From Anseranas semipalmata (taxonomy: Eukaryota > Chordata > Aves > Anseriformes > Anseranatidae): a DNA stretch of 64,000 bases. The stretch covers positions 62,001 through 126,000 of the forward strand of contig VXAA01006441.1 in assembly GCA_013399115.1 (NCBI GenBank), written 5' to 3'. The position numbers and the translations under genes were made by a program. The notes under the pieces are model-generated. The model was given only the letters and a program-made list of their open reading frames with translations. It ran no database searches and had not been told where the DNA came from. This document shows, piece by piece, positions 12,351-26,300 of this stretch (position 1 is its first letter; each line of letters opens with the position of its first letter).

Positions 12351-14963
12351 CCAGGGGAGTGGAAAATAAGGTATATCGTCCATTTCCCAGCAGTGGTGGC
12401 CTCCCCAGTCTGGAGCTTAAGCTGGGAGCACTGTAGTTTCTGCAACGAGGAGGTGACCCAAAGCGGAGCCCGGACACGCGCCATCCCGCGGTGGTACCTG
12501 TGTCACCCAGGAGACTTGCCTGCTCACGGTGTCCGCTCCTCTGGCTGGTCCTGCCACCAGGGTGATACTGTGTTGATGAACCTCTCGTAAATGTGAGATC
12601 CAACAAGGACAGCAACCAAAACACCAAACGGGCTGAACACTGTGTGGCTTAACAAAGCACCACACTGGAGACCACGGTTACACACCTGGTTTTGCCTCCT
12701 GATGCCGAGGAGCACTCTGAAGTAAACCACATCCCTACCCTCCCACTGGGGCTCTCAAAGCTTTAAGCTTTAATTTCCATATTTTCAAGCCTTTCTAGCA
12801 TGAAATTGAGTAGTTTAAATTTTTTAAAAGGAGTGATGGTCAGAAAATAGCATCTGTATATCAAGATCTGTAGATGGTGCAATATTTTAAAGACTTTTGC
12901 ACAGAATTAAAAATGAATTTGTGTTTGGACCAACTGAAACCATTTATGCCATTTAAGTCAGATTGACCAAAGTCCACCACTCTCCCAGTTATTCCCAAGC
13001 ACTATCCAAAACAGCATAAAAATGAAAACAATTTTCATCACACCTTCAAAACAAAATATTATGTCTTTCTGGTTTGCAAGAGCAGAGTCTCAAAAACACA
13101 TTCAGTTGCTTCTCGGCACTAAAAAAAAACACCTCAGGCAGCCTGGGTTCAGAGAAGCTGCAGCAACTCACCCAGGCAAATGCCAGTCAGTGTTATACAA
13201 GGCAGCGTTGCATTAATTTAATAATTAAGTTAATAAATTGCGATAGGGAGGATCTTGGCATCATTGACTTTTGCACAGACTGCAGCTCAACCAGAGGAGC
13301 CATACCCCATGCCAGCGCAAGGTGTGGGCAAGATAACCCCCAGAGAGCAACATCCACACCAGTGCACGGGAATATTCACTTTTGTAGCAGGAACAGAAAG
13401 CGCTGTGCCGTGGCATCCCCCCTCGGCACCGCTCCGTGGCACGAGCGCAGTACGATGAGCACAGCGAGTGCCGAGTGAAACTTGCCTTCCGGAGGGCCAT
13501 TCCTCGCTCTGCACAAGCCCCACATCGGGGTCGGTAATGACAGGCTCGTTCCTTGAGCTTTGTTCATCAGGGAAGAAAATCACTGGAGTAATCAAGGAGA
13601 GAGGAAAACACAAGCAAGCACGCTTGCCGGGCACTGGAGGACCAAGCCACTTCTTACCCCTGGGCTGGCTGCTGAGCGTGTGGCAGGTCAGAAGGCTGGG
13701 ATGTAACAAAGAGAACCAAGATTAAAAAGAAAAGCAATCCCAGCAGCTGTGCTTTCGGCTGGGGCTTGGCTGAGCACTCAAGACCCTTATCCCCAAGCTG
13801 TTGTAAGGGAAAAATGGACTGGAGGCACACAAGGCTGGAAAGGGTATTGGGTTTGGATAGGAGCACCTGCTGAACCACCACCACAGCAACACAAACACAG
13901 CCCTAGCTCTGGATTTGGCCACACAGAAACTCCAATTCAGCTCTATTTTACAAGTCCTGGGCTAAAATCAGCCACTTGTTACCATCTGAAGGCTTATTCC
14001 TAGCCCACGGCAGGGAAATATACATCCCAGAGCCACCAGTTTGTGCTGGCCCCGCTGCTGGAGGCAGCAGCAGGATGGAGGAGCGAAGAACCCAGGGGCA
14101 TCCATGTTCACGGTGCAGCACACGCACCTGGATGGCATCCATACGCGGTTTTGTCTCCCTCTCAACAGCAGGAGAGCCTTAATTGGGCACGAAGACATCC
14201 ATCAAGCAGCAGCCCGGTCCCCTGGCATCTGGTGGCTGCCTTGTCGCAGACACACGTGGCAGCACCAGGGCGGCTGGTGTCAACTCGGGAACCTGGAAAA
14301 CATCCATCTGCCGCAATCACTGCTGCTCCCCGCACGGAGGTGAACTCCCAAATCTCCTCCCACTGCTCAAACAGCACGTGGGCTCTGCAGCTCGTCCAGT
14401 TGCAGGGGCTGGGGCTTGGTAGAGCTGGGTCCCAGCTGTCTGCTGGAAACAGATGACAAAGCACATTGCCAATGGGGACTTGGGTTGGCGACAAGTGCAG
14501 CACATGGCCAGGCTCGAACCTGCCATGGGAACCACCTCCAAGTGCCACCACCCCGAGGAGTCCCTTGGAGAAGCACGCGGAAGGACCTGACGCAGCCATT
14601 AAAGCACGGGGAGGCTTCTGGGTGGTTCTTGCGTGTATAAATGCACCAGGGACCAACCTGGATGGCAGCGAGGTGAAGTGGGAGCTCTGCCCCTGATGTC
14701 AGCAGCTGGGGGGCCTCACTCTTGGTTTAACACATTTTTAAAACAGGGGTGAGCAGGATCCATTCTGGGAATAGAAACACCACCAGCAATTTCACCCTCC
14801 TGCATGCCTGGTCTCTGACCCAGAAGATGCTTCAAGGGCACCAGAAAACCCCCTTCTCCCTTCCCTTTTCTCCCTATTTAACTGTCATGGCATTTTATGG
14901 TCTTACCCCACTTCTCACATCGATACATCAAAAAAATTGCACATTTGATTCATTTCTTGTATT

Positions 14964-14969
14964 TTTATT
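14964..14969 (-). terminator. Candidate polyadenylation signal AATAAA
   Basis: The minus strand reads AAATAAAAAT here. A GT/T-rich stretch follows downstream on that strand (around 14905-14945), as expected for a cleavage site. This is a motif match only; no transcript evidence is available. Confidence 0.35.
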
Positions 14970-15256
14970 TAAAAAGAAGGTTTGCTAACAGCGATCAGTA
15001 CCATGGCCCAGGCCCCTCAATACAACAGTTGGCTTTAGCAGTCCTGTGGCTTCATCCCCATCTCTCCCTCCTCCGTACTGGGACAAACCAGGGATCATCC
15101 CATTTAGCAACCACTCCCGAATCACAGGATGCTCCTCAGGACTGCAGACGACTTCTACCTTGCAGTTTCACTCTTTGCCTCCTCCTGTCTCAGGAAACCC
15201 CAACAGCTTAAGCTGAGGTTCACAGCCAGATTTAACTTTATCCTGTCACTAAATTC

Positions 15257-15290
15257 AATAAAGTTAAAAAAAAATAATAATAAAAAAAAC
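15257..15290 (+). repeat. A-rich tract after an AATAAA
   Basis: AATAAA at 15257-15262 is followed three bases later by an A-rich run with interspersed ATA. This is what the end of a retroposed copy or a weak plus-strand 3' end would look like, but no gene or retrocopy body was recognised upstream. Confidence 0.7.
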
Positions 15291-17063
15291 AGGTTTAAAA
15301 AGCATACATGAAATAAATCATTTCCTGGAGTTGGAAAGAAACGTCCCCCTGGCGGCAGATTAGCCCACTTTTATCCACTATAATGTTGCTCACACCTTAA
15401 TCTTCAGCATCTTCATCTGACACTAATTAGCAGGCTGGAGGTTCCTATGGGTATCATCCTGTCTACAGCCCAAAACATGAAAGAGAGCTCTTCCTTCTAC
15501 CACTCAAAGCACTCTGTTTTTAAAGAAACAATGTCAAGTATTTCAGACCCCAAATGTACACTTTTTAACTTAAAAACCACAGCAGTAGGAGGAGGCACAA
15601 AGGTGCTGAAACCTTGCCACGAAAGCATTGCGATGCACACCCAGAGCTCGGCTGTGCAGCATTATTTGCTCGCACACAAATTAAACCCAAATTGCACTCG
15701 CTGAACCCCGGGCTCACCTGCACTCTGGCACCCAGCACTAATTAGGAGATGAATCAAGGAGGTTACAGAAGCAGAAAATTAAATGGGCTGATCAGACCAA
15801 TCTGGTTGCTTCCCTCAAAAAAGAACCCAAAATTCAGAGAAAAGCCAATGTGGTTGTAAGAACTTTTTCATATTTTAGGTACTCTCAGAAAAGCATGGGA
15901 AAAGATTATTTCTTTGACTTTCATTACTATGCAAGCATCCCATTGAGATCCATCTGACATCCTATTTAACTGTTCAGAACAACAACTAATTGGAGCTTGA
16001 AAGAAAGGATGGAGCAGGACTTCAGGAATACAGCGCTGTGTGCTGGCTCCTTGCGGAGAAGTGAGAATAAATTATTTAGACTTGACAAAGTCCCTTGAAG
16101 TCCTGCGGTCTTTCTGCTTGGCTGGGTCTCAGGCCTATCACCAATATTTCAGCAGTTATTTTTGGAAGGGGAGAGAAGGCAGGCTGCTTAGCAGGTAGCT
16201 TTTGGGAATTAGGAGCTAGATGTACTTATGGTTTTCATGAGCCCTGGCAGATGTTGAGTGCCTTAGACCGGGGCACAGTAAGACACTTAATATTAATAGT
16301 GTTGGTTTGCAGCAACAAACCTTCCTGCCATGTTCCAGCATCCCTGCTCCTTTCTATATCACTCCTTAGGAAAGGAAGAGGAAATACATCCTCAGCATCC
16401 TCCTAACCGTCCTCCCAGCTCAACCAGGGCCTCCTGGAGACCACGCTGCAGCCCAGGCTTCTCCCTCACCTCCCCAAAGGCCGCCTGAACCATTTCGGGT
16501 GGATCTGCGTGCCGCCCTGCCAGGCACCGGTCCCTGCAGGCAGGAGACGGGTCCCGCTCGGTGTTTCTCAGCTGTGAGAGCCGCCAACAAACCTTCCCTG
16601 CCCACCCCGCTCCCTGCCCCTTCCCTCCCCGCCACGAGCACGGAGCCAAGAACGTGCCTTGCTGCAGAGCGCCAGCACCGGCGGTCTTGGCCGAACAAAC
16701 TAACTACCAACCTCGGACCAGTCACGACAAACGGCTTAACGTTTACCCATCACCTAACATACCCTCAAAAACCAAGGTCACCACCACACGTCTCGGACGT
16801 AGATCGAACGCCCGTCCCAGCCCAACAAGCCCAAGGTCTCGCCCAGGCTGGCCACTCCAGATGCTGCCGCATCTCTCCTGCCCCTTCCTTGGTGAACACC
16901 AAACAGTTATAATACTCAGGTCAATATATATAGGTACCACGTATGTATATTTGTGCCGCTGCTCTGCGCGTTAACAAAGACAACCAACCCCACCGGGCAC
17001 CGCGCGTCCTTTCCGCCCCCTCCCCGGGTTGTGCAGCCTGCGGGAACGCGGCGGGGGGACACC

Positions 17064-17349
17064 CTACGTGGCCCCGCCGCACTCCCCCACAGTCAGCTTC
17101 AAGGCTCCCTGCTGGTGCAGAGTCTTTAAGGCTTTGAACTCCAAGGGCATGGTGTGAGGGCTGGCCTGCGAGGTGTAGCCGTACTTCAGGCTGTCATAGT
17201 AGTGGTACTTGACCGGGTGCTGGTTCTGGTCCAGGGGAAACGGCCAGAAGCCGTAGAGATAGATGCGGTTGCAGAAGCGAGTGGCTAAGGTGTACATGAG
17301 GAGGCCGGTGGTGGGTCGCTTAATGTGCACCTTGTTGGTCAGCCAGTAC
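17064..17349 (-). CDS. ST8SIA2: ST8SIA2 exon 6 (286 coding nt, sialylmotifs S, III and VS, stop)
   Basis: The terminal coding exon encodes residues 282-375 and a TAG stop at 17064-17066. It begins [10 protein letters not shown] (end of the polysialyltransferase domain). Sialylmotif S ([15 protein letters not shown] to LYGFWPF), motif III HYYD, and motif VS (PHTMPLE, catalytic-type His346) follow, then the C-terminal Cys371. Acceptor is ccctctgcag before 17349. The split Gly281 codon joins GG from exon 5 with G here. Confidence 0.97.
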
Positions 17350-20300
17350 CTGCAGAGGGAGAGCAGAGGAAAGCCTGTTATCCCCCCCACAGCCAGGCTC
17401 GCGCACGAAGCTCACGTCTTGCGCTTTTTTTCCTCTCCAGCCTCTGACTGAGATATATTGGTGGTTCAAAGTGAGAGGTTTCTGACTAGCAGAAGAGTTC
17501 TCCATGCCAAGAAAGCCTCTCTAGGGACTGCTTCATGAATAAGCATCTCCTGCTCTCTGTCTGGCGGTTACATCACACGTGTTGCTATGGCATTGAAGCA
17601 TCTCATGTCTCGGCAATCCTTTATGAAAAACAAATTGCTTGCAACGCTGGCCTTCAGTACTTCAGCCTACAATTATCTTCCAATCAACCTAGGAGATCGA
17701 TACCACAGACCAAACCATCCACACGTCAAGTAGACTCCAGCAGCCCCTCGAAGCAGACACTCACACACACAGCTGACGGTTTTCATTGATCAATGGAGAT
17801 TTTACTGACAGTAAACACAACAGGGCTGTAAAAACGTTTGCCTTTGAATAAAGGGTCAGCAGGCTGAAGGAGCTCAAACGCACCTGCTCCTGTGCTCATG
17901 TTACCCCCTAGCCAGCGCTCTGTGATCCTGTACCAAAATACATCACCGTGCTTTGCAACGTCAGCCCACGAAATATGTAACAGGGCGTATTGCAATCTAT
18001 AACACACGATACAGAAGTCAGATGTGCTCACCGTTGCAAACTCTGCTAGTTTTTATGAGGGATGGCAAAAAGATAGGGGGAAGGAGGCATCCTGTAGTGA
18101 TGCATGAGCAGAAAGTATCAGCCGTTGTATTCCGGGCTGCTGATAAAAGTTAGCGCAGTATCAACATCTTGTAATAAGAAGTTTTCAGCGCCCAGCGTTT
18201 TATTGCACAGACAATTTATCTGGTTTGCTCAGCGGCAGAGCACTGTCGAGGAGCAAAATCAGAAAGGAGAAGGTTTGGGGGAGGTGGAAGATGTCCCCGG
18301 GCACGCTCCCTCCTCCCTGAATGCGTTTGATGCTGCCGCTGCCCGTTCAAGCCCTCTCCACGGGGTCTGCCGGCGGATTATTGGTGATGGATATTTCAAA
18401 GGGCCTGGGTGCAGGTGACTGAACGCGGGACATGTCTTGCTCCTCATTCACGCTTCCCGCTGGGCTCCTGAGGGTCTGGGGCTCAGACAGCAGGAACCCG
18501 CGGGAGAGCAGAGCCATAATCCTGCAAATTAGCTTTTCACGAAAGCCATTAAAATTTAGCAACCAAGGCACAAAATGTACTTGCTTGTTCTCAGCGAGAT
18601 AAGAGGAAAATTGACTTTTCTGGTGAATCAAATTCCAGAGGCGTGCATGGGAAGGGGATTCATGGGGGACCAACACCCCAGGGCTGGCCAGGCGCCCGCG
18701 GCTTTAGCAAAGGACGAGTTCGGTGCTTTGGGAAGGACGTCCTCCTCACCCAACTCCTCTCCTCAGCATCCAGCATGAGAGAGGAGCAAGAAACTGGGGA
18801 AATAAGCGTCGTCACTGGCCTTTTCTGGGCTTTCCCAGCCCTACAGACTGAGCTGTGGGGACAGCAAAGCTTGCTGCAGTGCCAAGGCTGCTTATGCCAC
18901 AAGTGGCTGTGAAACAGATTCCTTGATCACTTCAAAGGCAATTGCACCAGACCCCTGATGTGCACAGAGAAAGGGGAGGTTATCAGAGCCGTTTAACACC
19001 GAATTAGGGTGCCCTCCTGCAGCAGGGAAGCCACTGGGAAGAGCTGTGATATCAGCGGGCTGGCTTTGGGGGAAGACACAGCCCCAGTTTCACCCACGGC
19101 TGCTTTAGCCTTAAACCTTTCCTGTTATCTACTTGCCAGCTGGAGCACAGGAAGCTACTGGTGCCCTCCTGGCCTGCCCAAAATACCGACTTTTGGGTTT
19201 TGTTGACAGACTTATTAACAATGACAGAAATGATTAGGGTCAAACTGCGAAGAACCCTACCAACAAGCATGCACAACCAGTACCAGAAAGCAGTTCTACC
19301 AAACAGCCCAATGCGTCCACCTCAGCACATGCAGCAGCTGAGCACTCCGAACCTTCCAATAACAGCAGGGTAGGGACCAATGACAACTCAGATGCTTAGA
19401 ATTAAAATAACGGATGCTATACTTGATATAAAATGTCCAAACCACAACACAGACCACGCTACAGCACTTGCAGATTGTTTCTTAAGACAGTGAAGGTGCA
19501 TGCTGGGGAATGCTTTATAATGACCCATTTGTGGCAGGAGTGTGGGAGCGCCGCAGGAAGATCTCCCTCCCATCTCTCCCACCACTGGCCAACTGAGACA
19601 GCGGCCACATTCCCAGTGCAGGAGAGAACAGCTGGGGATGGAAACAAAACCTAATTAATTCTGTAAATCCAAATGAGGTTGTCTGGGCGCACATGGGATG
19701 CTGTGTCAACAGCACACCTTTAATATGTGAGGTCCAGGATTTTAATTAGGAGGAAAGATAATCTTGAAGCAGGCAGTAATTATTTTTCAAATTGGCTACA
19801 CCAATCACCATAACTATTAACTGCAACATTTTATGGAAAGAGACAGCAATTAAAAGAGAAGAGCAAAGAGCAGTCCTGAAACACGATACCTCCTTTCTCA
19901 GAGCCGTTCTGAGCACAGACCTCCTTCAGAACCACCGTAAATAAACCCTCGGGGTGTAAGCAGCTACAGAGATGGTCTGGCACCTGAGTGGGATGCAGCT
20001 ATGAATAGGAATCATAATGCTGCCAGGCAGAAATTGTCTGAGACAGCTCTTATTTGGAGGATCATGATAATGACAGATGGAAAATGACACCAGATCATCA
20101 AGGCCATCTTTTGTAAGGAAGCAGCCTAGACACAGGTCTGAACACCTACCTGAACTAACACTTGATGGTAGCCAAGGACAGAGGCTTCAAAAGGAGCAGC
20201 TCAGAGTCCTGTGCTAGCAGGTGGGTGGTTCTGGTTTCTTCTCACCGGGTACCATCCAGCATGGACAGAGCAGGCATTGTGCAGGAAAGACTTCAACAGT

Positions 20301-23300
20301 GCCCCCAGGCCACTGGGAAAAGGCTTCACGGTGCTTCTCCCCCCAAAACCAGGCAAAACATAACGGTTCCAGCAGCAACAAACCTTCAGATTGTTGATTC
20401 AGCAATCACAGCAGCATCAATTTCCCAAAAGGTTCCCAAGAAGCCTCCTGAGTGCTGCTGCTGGTGTGCGGTTCGGTCCCCAGGGCCTGGTGGGAACCCC
20501 CCGGGAGACAAAAGGCTCTGAAGGAGCCATTGGAAGCCCTGGCCCCCACTGCCCCAGGGAAGGCGACAGCCTCCGCATCCGGAGCATGCGCGCCCTGCTG
20601 CTCTGAATCTGGGGTGCAGGGCCTGGCCTTGGTTCATGCCGAAATGCTGGGTGCCAAACTCCTCCCTGCAAGTAATGTGTACCCTCCAGGCAAGGGTTAA
20701 ACTGCAGGATAAAATAAACAGAAAATCTATCACACTGATGAAATGAGTAAAAGAAACACGGGTCAATGAAGAAATCAAGTTTCAGCAGCATCAGCTGCAT
20801 TATTTCGTGATACAAATCAGAATAGCTGAAATAATGCAATTTCAGACCCTTTTAAAACAGCTTATTCATAAAAGTGTGATACAAACACAAGCTGTTGTGG
20901 AGGTGCTAGCCCTTGACTGTCTGAAGCACATTATCAGTCTGCCACACGCATCCTGCTCCCATTAATGCTCACGAGGAGCCGGCCGAAGGCAATCAGCGCG
21001 AGCACCCTGATGGCACCCCACACCACCACTGTGGCACGCCAGGATAGGACCGCCGGTGCTGCAGGGACCGGCACAGAATAGAGAAGCAGCACTGAAGCCC
21101 AGGGAGAGAGCGATATCTTCCTGTCCAGCTGTCTGTGTGTCCGGTTTCCTCCATCACCTCCAACAAAATAACCAAGAGCTACATACGGTGACCAGATCCC
21201 TGCTGAATGGGTAGGATGGGGACTGACCTGCCTCAGGTCCTCATCAAGAGTCCAAAAGCTGGACCTGGAGCTAGCGCTGGGCTTCATCCCCAGGCTGGGC
21301 AGAGCCCAAACTCCAAGCCAAGCCTCTGTATCCTGACACAGCACAAGCAGGGGGAGATCGGGATCTGCGCCACACAGCTTGGGTTGTAGCGACCCGGCAC
21401 AAGCAAATCAATGCCGAGGGACTAAAGATCGGTCACAGATGAATAACGCCCTCCTCATCCAGGTCTTGGTATCTGCGATGCCCATTTAAACACACAGGGT
21501 ACTTAACATCCACAAGTCAAGCTATTTCCAAACAGACAAGATGAGGAATGCAACTGGGAAGAGGATCACTCTATTTATTTTCCCTTTCCTTCCTATGCAT
21601 CTTCTTTTTACAAAGAAAAGCCTAAATCTTCTTCCTGATTAACTGGAACCAATTAAGTGTCATGGGGACCACATGGAGACAGACAACAGCTTGGACACAA
21701 TGTGCTTTATTTGCTCCTGCAGAAGGAGCGAGCATAATTGCTCACACAAGTATTTATTCATGTGATATCCACTTATCTAAGCCACACATGGCTTTAGTGG
21801 GTGTTTGTAGTCCCCCACATCCTATCCCAGTCACACACCAGCAAACGGCTATTTTCCCTCCCCTGCACCCTGTGGTCATCTCCATCTCTCACCTCAGCAC
21901 CACCACTGCCCTCTGGAAAGGATGCTGCACCATCAGGATGCAAGGCGAGCAGGGACCAGGGGAGGGGTTCCACTGTGGCCAGTGGATGGGAAAGGCAAGG
22001 TCTGAGCAGCCTTATGCTGAAAAATCAGCAAAGGCTTCAATGTTGTTTGGGTGTGAGGACCAAGAGAGACATCCGAGGCAAAGATGAATCTACCTGATGT
22101 CCCACCGAGCTGCGTTTCTGAGGACACGTGGCAGAGCTGTGCTATGAAAGCTACGGACACCAAGCAAGGTGATTACTGTCACAGAGAGCACACGCAAACT
22201 GTCACGGCTGTTTGGATGTTAAACCTAACATCCAACAGAGCTAGCCAAGGAGATGGAAGTTTTATTGATTTTTTTTCCCCAAGAAGCTCTTAATAAAATC
22301 TTATGGGATTAGAATTGGTTACAGCCAAGAGACCCTTGTGATGGACACAGTGAGAAATGCTAGACTAGATTATACAAGGCAAGCTGAAATGTGTCCATGA
22401 ATTCTCCACAAGTGATAGTCAAACCTCCAGACACAATTATTTTCCCCCGCTTCCTGCATTTCATGTTATTTCTCTAACAAAAGCTGCTTGGCAATAGGGA
22501 TTACAAGGCTTTTTGGAGACACTAACAGATGACTTATAAGGGGCTCGCTTGCTTCCCAGCCAGAAGATGAGCACTGCGCTTGCCAGATGCATCGCTCAGG
22601 AGACATTTTAGAGAATCGTTCAGAAGTGAGTCACGCACCCCAGAATGCGTGGCACCAGCACTGGAGACAGGCTCCTTAGCTAGTTACTGTGCTTCATCAC
22701 TTTGACAGTTTGTTTCTGAGCCCCTCCATCGAAATGCCCATGGCTCTCCCCCTTCTTGGCATGCAGGGAGTGGAGCTGGTGAGTTTAATTGTGTGAGAAG
22801 AGCCTCTGTCCTGCTGCATAGGTTATCCAGAACCATCAACACAAAGGCTATCAGCAATCATTTAAGGCACCAGCACAGCTAGGAAGGTGGTGTCCCACAT
22901 GATGCTGTTAAGGACAACAAAAACAAAATGCTTTTTATTTATCTCAGCAACGCACACTCTACAAATGTCCCAAACGCACTGCAAATTATAGGAAGAAATG
23001 ATCAATTGCCACTGAAATGCATTGTGGTCTGGGGGAAAGCAGAGCAGGACAATAAATTCTGTGGTTCAAGGAATAGTCAAGAACTCACAAATGTATTTTG
23101 CTAGAAGTGAAGGAAGAAGAGTAAAGGCAAAGCTTTTGTAGCTGAATTGAAGTTGGCTGAGATAACATTAGTCTTTGTAGAAAGTGCTACTTCTTAAAAA
23201 GAGTAAAATACCTAAAAGAGTTTCTTAGCTGAAAGACTTTTCCCATTTCTTTGTGATTTCCAAATCAACTTAGGATAGATTATAAATTAAGGGTAGCTTT

Positions 23301-26300
23301 ATCCAGCAAAGGAGAAGGGACAACTCTACCACCGCAGCACACTGTAGCGCAGAAGGATGTTCTGCAGGGCTTTGTGGTTTATTGATTCTCAGCTGCATGC
23401 TACACACCATAAAGTGTATTAATTTCACAAATCTCAGCTCTGTCAAAGAAAAAGTTTAATGCTATGAACTGGCATTTTCCTCAGAGAGATGGAGACTGAG
23501 GAAGTTGTTGGAGACTGTACCCCTCTATCAGCAATGAATTCATCAAGCAAAAATATGTGATGATTGTAGAAATCAGTATCACAGAAGATAAATAACTAAA
23601 CTCCTAGTCATTATGGTCAGTTTGACCTGAGGAAAGATTCCTTTCTCATCCCAAACTGCATCATACGAATTATGCTGAGCATGTGGTCAAGACAACCCTA
23701 CAGGTACCTGAGAGACATCCTATACGGCACCAAGAGCATCAGCACACCCTGCTCCTCATCTGTGACCCATGCACTCAATAGTGCCTGACTCGCTCTTAAA
23801 TTCATCTCAGAGCCCAAACCTGAGGAAGCTGCACTGAGGAAAGCATGAACATGGATTCTAGTTTTGACAGAGCCCTTTGCTCCCCAGCCTTGGAGGGGCC
23901 CCTCTGCATGGCCCCTTGGCTGGGCTACGCGTACGGTAGGGTTTGAAGTGCTCCCATCAGTTCTGGCTATCTGAGGGGGCTGCAATTTTAATTATAGTAA
24001 TCATTAATCAATAGCACCCCTTTTTTCCTGCTGCTGGGCTGATGAGCAGGAGGGCAGGTCAGGCAGCAGCTCCCTTGGCTTCGCGGGCAACCCCAGGTGA
24101 GGATGAGGGCTGGCTTCTATGGCTATCGTTGAATGAGCACTGCCCAGCACGAGCTGCCTGCTCTGCCCTTCGCTGCCTCCCCTGGTGCAGTGTGACCCAC
24201 CTTTCCTGTTGCCCCACAGCACGGTAACCAGCCAAAAGGACAGAAGGAAAAGACATTTGTTCCTTCCATGTGACCCCGTTAAATGCCCTCCAGCCAGACA
24301 GGGCTGCTAGCCACCGGTGGCGGTCGAGCGCTGCCCCGTGGGAGATGCACTGGGACAGGCAGCACACCGGCCAGGAAGGTGCCAGGAGATGAGCTCTGCT
24401 GCCGAGCGGCTCGGGGCATCCTCCTCTCCTCCCATAGGAGAGCGGTGCCTGGCCCTGCCCAGCACTCACAGAGCTTCCTGCGGGAAGTTTCTGGCACCGG
24501 GAGTGGTTGCCAGCACAGGATTAGCAGCCTGTTGATTTAAAGGGCTTATTACAGGAGCTTAATTCTATTTTGACAGATGAAAGTAAGTCAATTACAGCTA
24601 GAAATAGCTCAGAATTTGGGTTATTTCCCCCCCTCCCTTTTCTGGGAGTTGTGGTGTCATTTTCCTTCCCTTTCTTTACCTCAAAGCCAGCATTTTCTGT
24701 AACAAAGCCTCTCAGGCCCAGGGTAGTCACAAGCACAGGCACCTGAGGGCAGAGCCGGCTGTCCTCATGCCTTACTGCTGCCTAGGATCCACCGTGATGC
24801 CAGAGCCCAGCTCATGCTGGAAAAACCCCCGAGAGCATCCCCAGGGCTGTCCCACGCCTGTCCCAGGCGCTGACACGTGGCTGGCACGAAGCAATGCCAG
24901 CACGGGCCAGCCCTTCAGAACAGTTCAGGCGGGAAGGTGCACGGGGGAAGAAATGCCAGAAGTAATCAAGAGCCATTAGTGCTGAGGCTTACAGGTGGGA
25001 GCACATCTGCACGAATGAATTCCCATCCCAGGAGAACAACAGGGTGTAGTCTGGATCAGAGGGGAAAACCGCTGCTACAAAGGGGCTGCCACTAAAGCCA
25101 CCACCTGCCTGCACTCCCTAAACACCTCTCCCCAGAGAAATAAAGCAGGAGCCTACCTCATCCCCCAGTCATTCACCTGGAAGTCTCACCCTGGGGGCTT
25201 CCCTTCTTTATAACCTCCCCAGAACCCTCCACCTGTGCCTCCCACACACCTGAAGTTGCAATGACCCCTTCTTTACCTCCCAATAAATCCATTCACCACC
25301 ACCTGAGCCTATTTATCTAATTGGCAGGACCAGGCCATGTCAGACCTCTCCCTGCCTTAAAAGTTCATTTAAGATGAGCAGTGCAATTAGCACCATTACA
25401 GGAGTGCATGCGCTACTCAAGAATGGCTCATGAGCTACTTGGTCTCTGCCTCCCAAGCTGCCACGAGCTCCCTGATGCGAGGAGCTGTGCGGACTCCCAC
25501 GTGTGACTCAAGCACAAGGTGACAAACCTCGTCACTAGCTCAGCTAGCCAGCACACACACATTTCTCCTAGGAAAACCCTAACTGTTGGACGGGAAGCGA
25601 CTGTAGTGACACCCAGGCTTACAGCCAGCAAAGCATTGTCAGACTCAGGCTCGCTGTGCTGCATGGCCAGAAGACCTCATGCTCAAGGAGCACAGCGAGG
25701 AGCCCCTGCTTACAAGGTGGTCTCCGGTTCTCATCCAGGGACCAGCCACGGCCTGGGGAGTCTTCCTCACAGTCTGCAGAAGAAACAGCTTGTGCTGTTT
25801 GCCTCCAGCACAAACCCAGCTCTCCCGCTCAGCAAGCTCACAAAATCCTGGCTCTGAGCACATCAACCACGCTCTCACCCTCGGACAGCGTGCAGCAGAC
25901 GCAGCGAGGGGTAGGCAGTCCTGACGTTGATGCGGTGCTTCAGGATGAGCTCGTTCACCCACTCCACGCGCTCCTTGCCCCCCTTGGCCATGAATGCCGG
26001 GATCCACAGGATGCTGCCGTTGAGGCTGTGCAGGCGCTGCAGCAGCTTCTCCCGCCACGTCTCGTTCACCAGGTCCTCGAAGGCTCGCTGGATGACCGAC
26101 GGGTTCATGGTCACCAGGTCCGTCTTCATGCCCACATCCTGCGAGTACTCCTGGACAGGGGCCAGGTTGCACCTGCGAGGGGAAACACTGAGCAGCCCTT
26201 TGCGATGGATGTGAGCAAGGACACTAACGAACATGAGCGGGGTTGATGCCAAAAGCTGGGTGATGTGCCCATTTGCTCTCGCTTTTGGAAGGGGGAGGAA

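Larger units (their letters stand above)
1..14963. other. Downstream flank, no gene recognised
   Basis: No open frame here resembles a known protein and none forms a chain of exons with splice sites. The longest uninterrupted frame is 203 codons on the minus strand at 12016-12627, without recognisable domains. By human synteny the next gene in this direction should be FAM174B; none of its sequence was seen. Content is unique sequence with SINE relics (near 4.7, 7.1, 9.9, 12.3 and 13.1 kb), simple repeats and an AT-rich stretch at 11656-11732. Confidence 0.6.
14964..17063 (-). other. ST8SIA2: Probable ST8SIA2 3' UTR
   Basis: Sequence after the stop has no coding continuation. Its proximal part (about 16400-17063) is GC-rich; the distal part is more AT-rich. 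The first canonical AATAAA found on the minus strand downstream of the stop is at 14964-14969, which would give a 3' UTR of about 2.1 kb. The human 3' UTR is, as I recall, longer, so a more distal end is possible. Confidence 0.4.

Noticed and set aside
12016..12627. Minus-strand open frame of 203 codons in the downstream flank
   Set aside because: No domain, signal peptide or family similarity, low-complexity-free but random-looking composition, and other frames are open beside it. In vertebrate non-coding sequence a frame of this length can occur by chance.
15257..15290. AATAAA followed by an A-rich tract as a plus-strand gene end or processed pseudogene
   Set aside because: No coding or retrocopy body is recognisable upstream on the plus strand.
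21890..21925. RE1/NRSF-like site (tcagcaccaccactgccc)
   Set aside because: It matches only the left half of the RE1 consensus and lacks the GGACAG half.
25656..26246. Plus-strand open frame of 196 codons
   Set aside because: It is the antisense shadow of ST8SIA2 exon 5.
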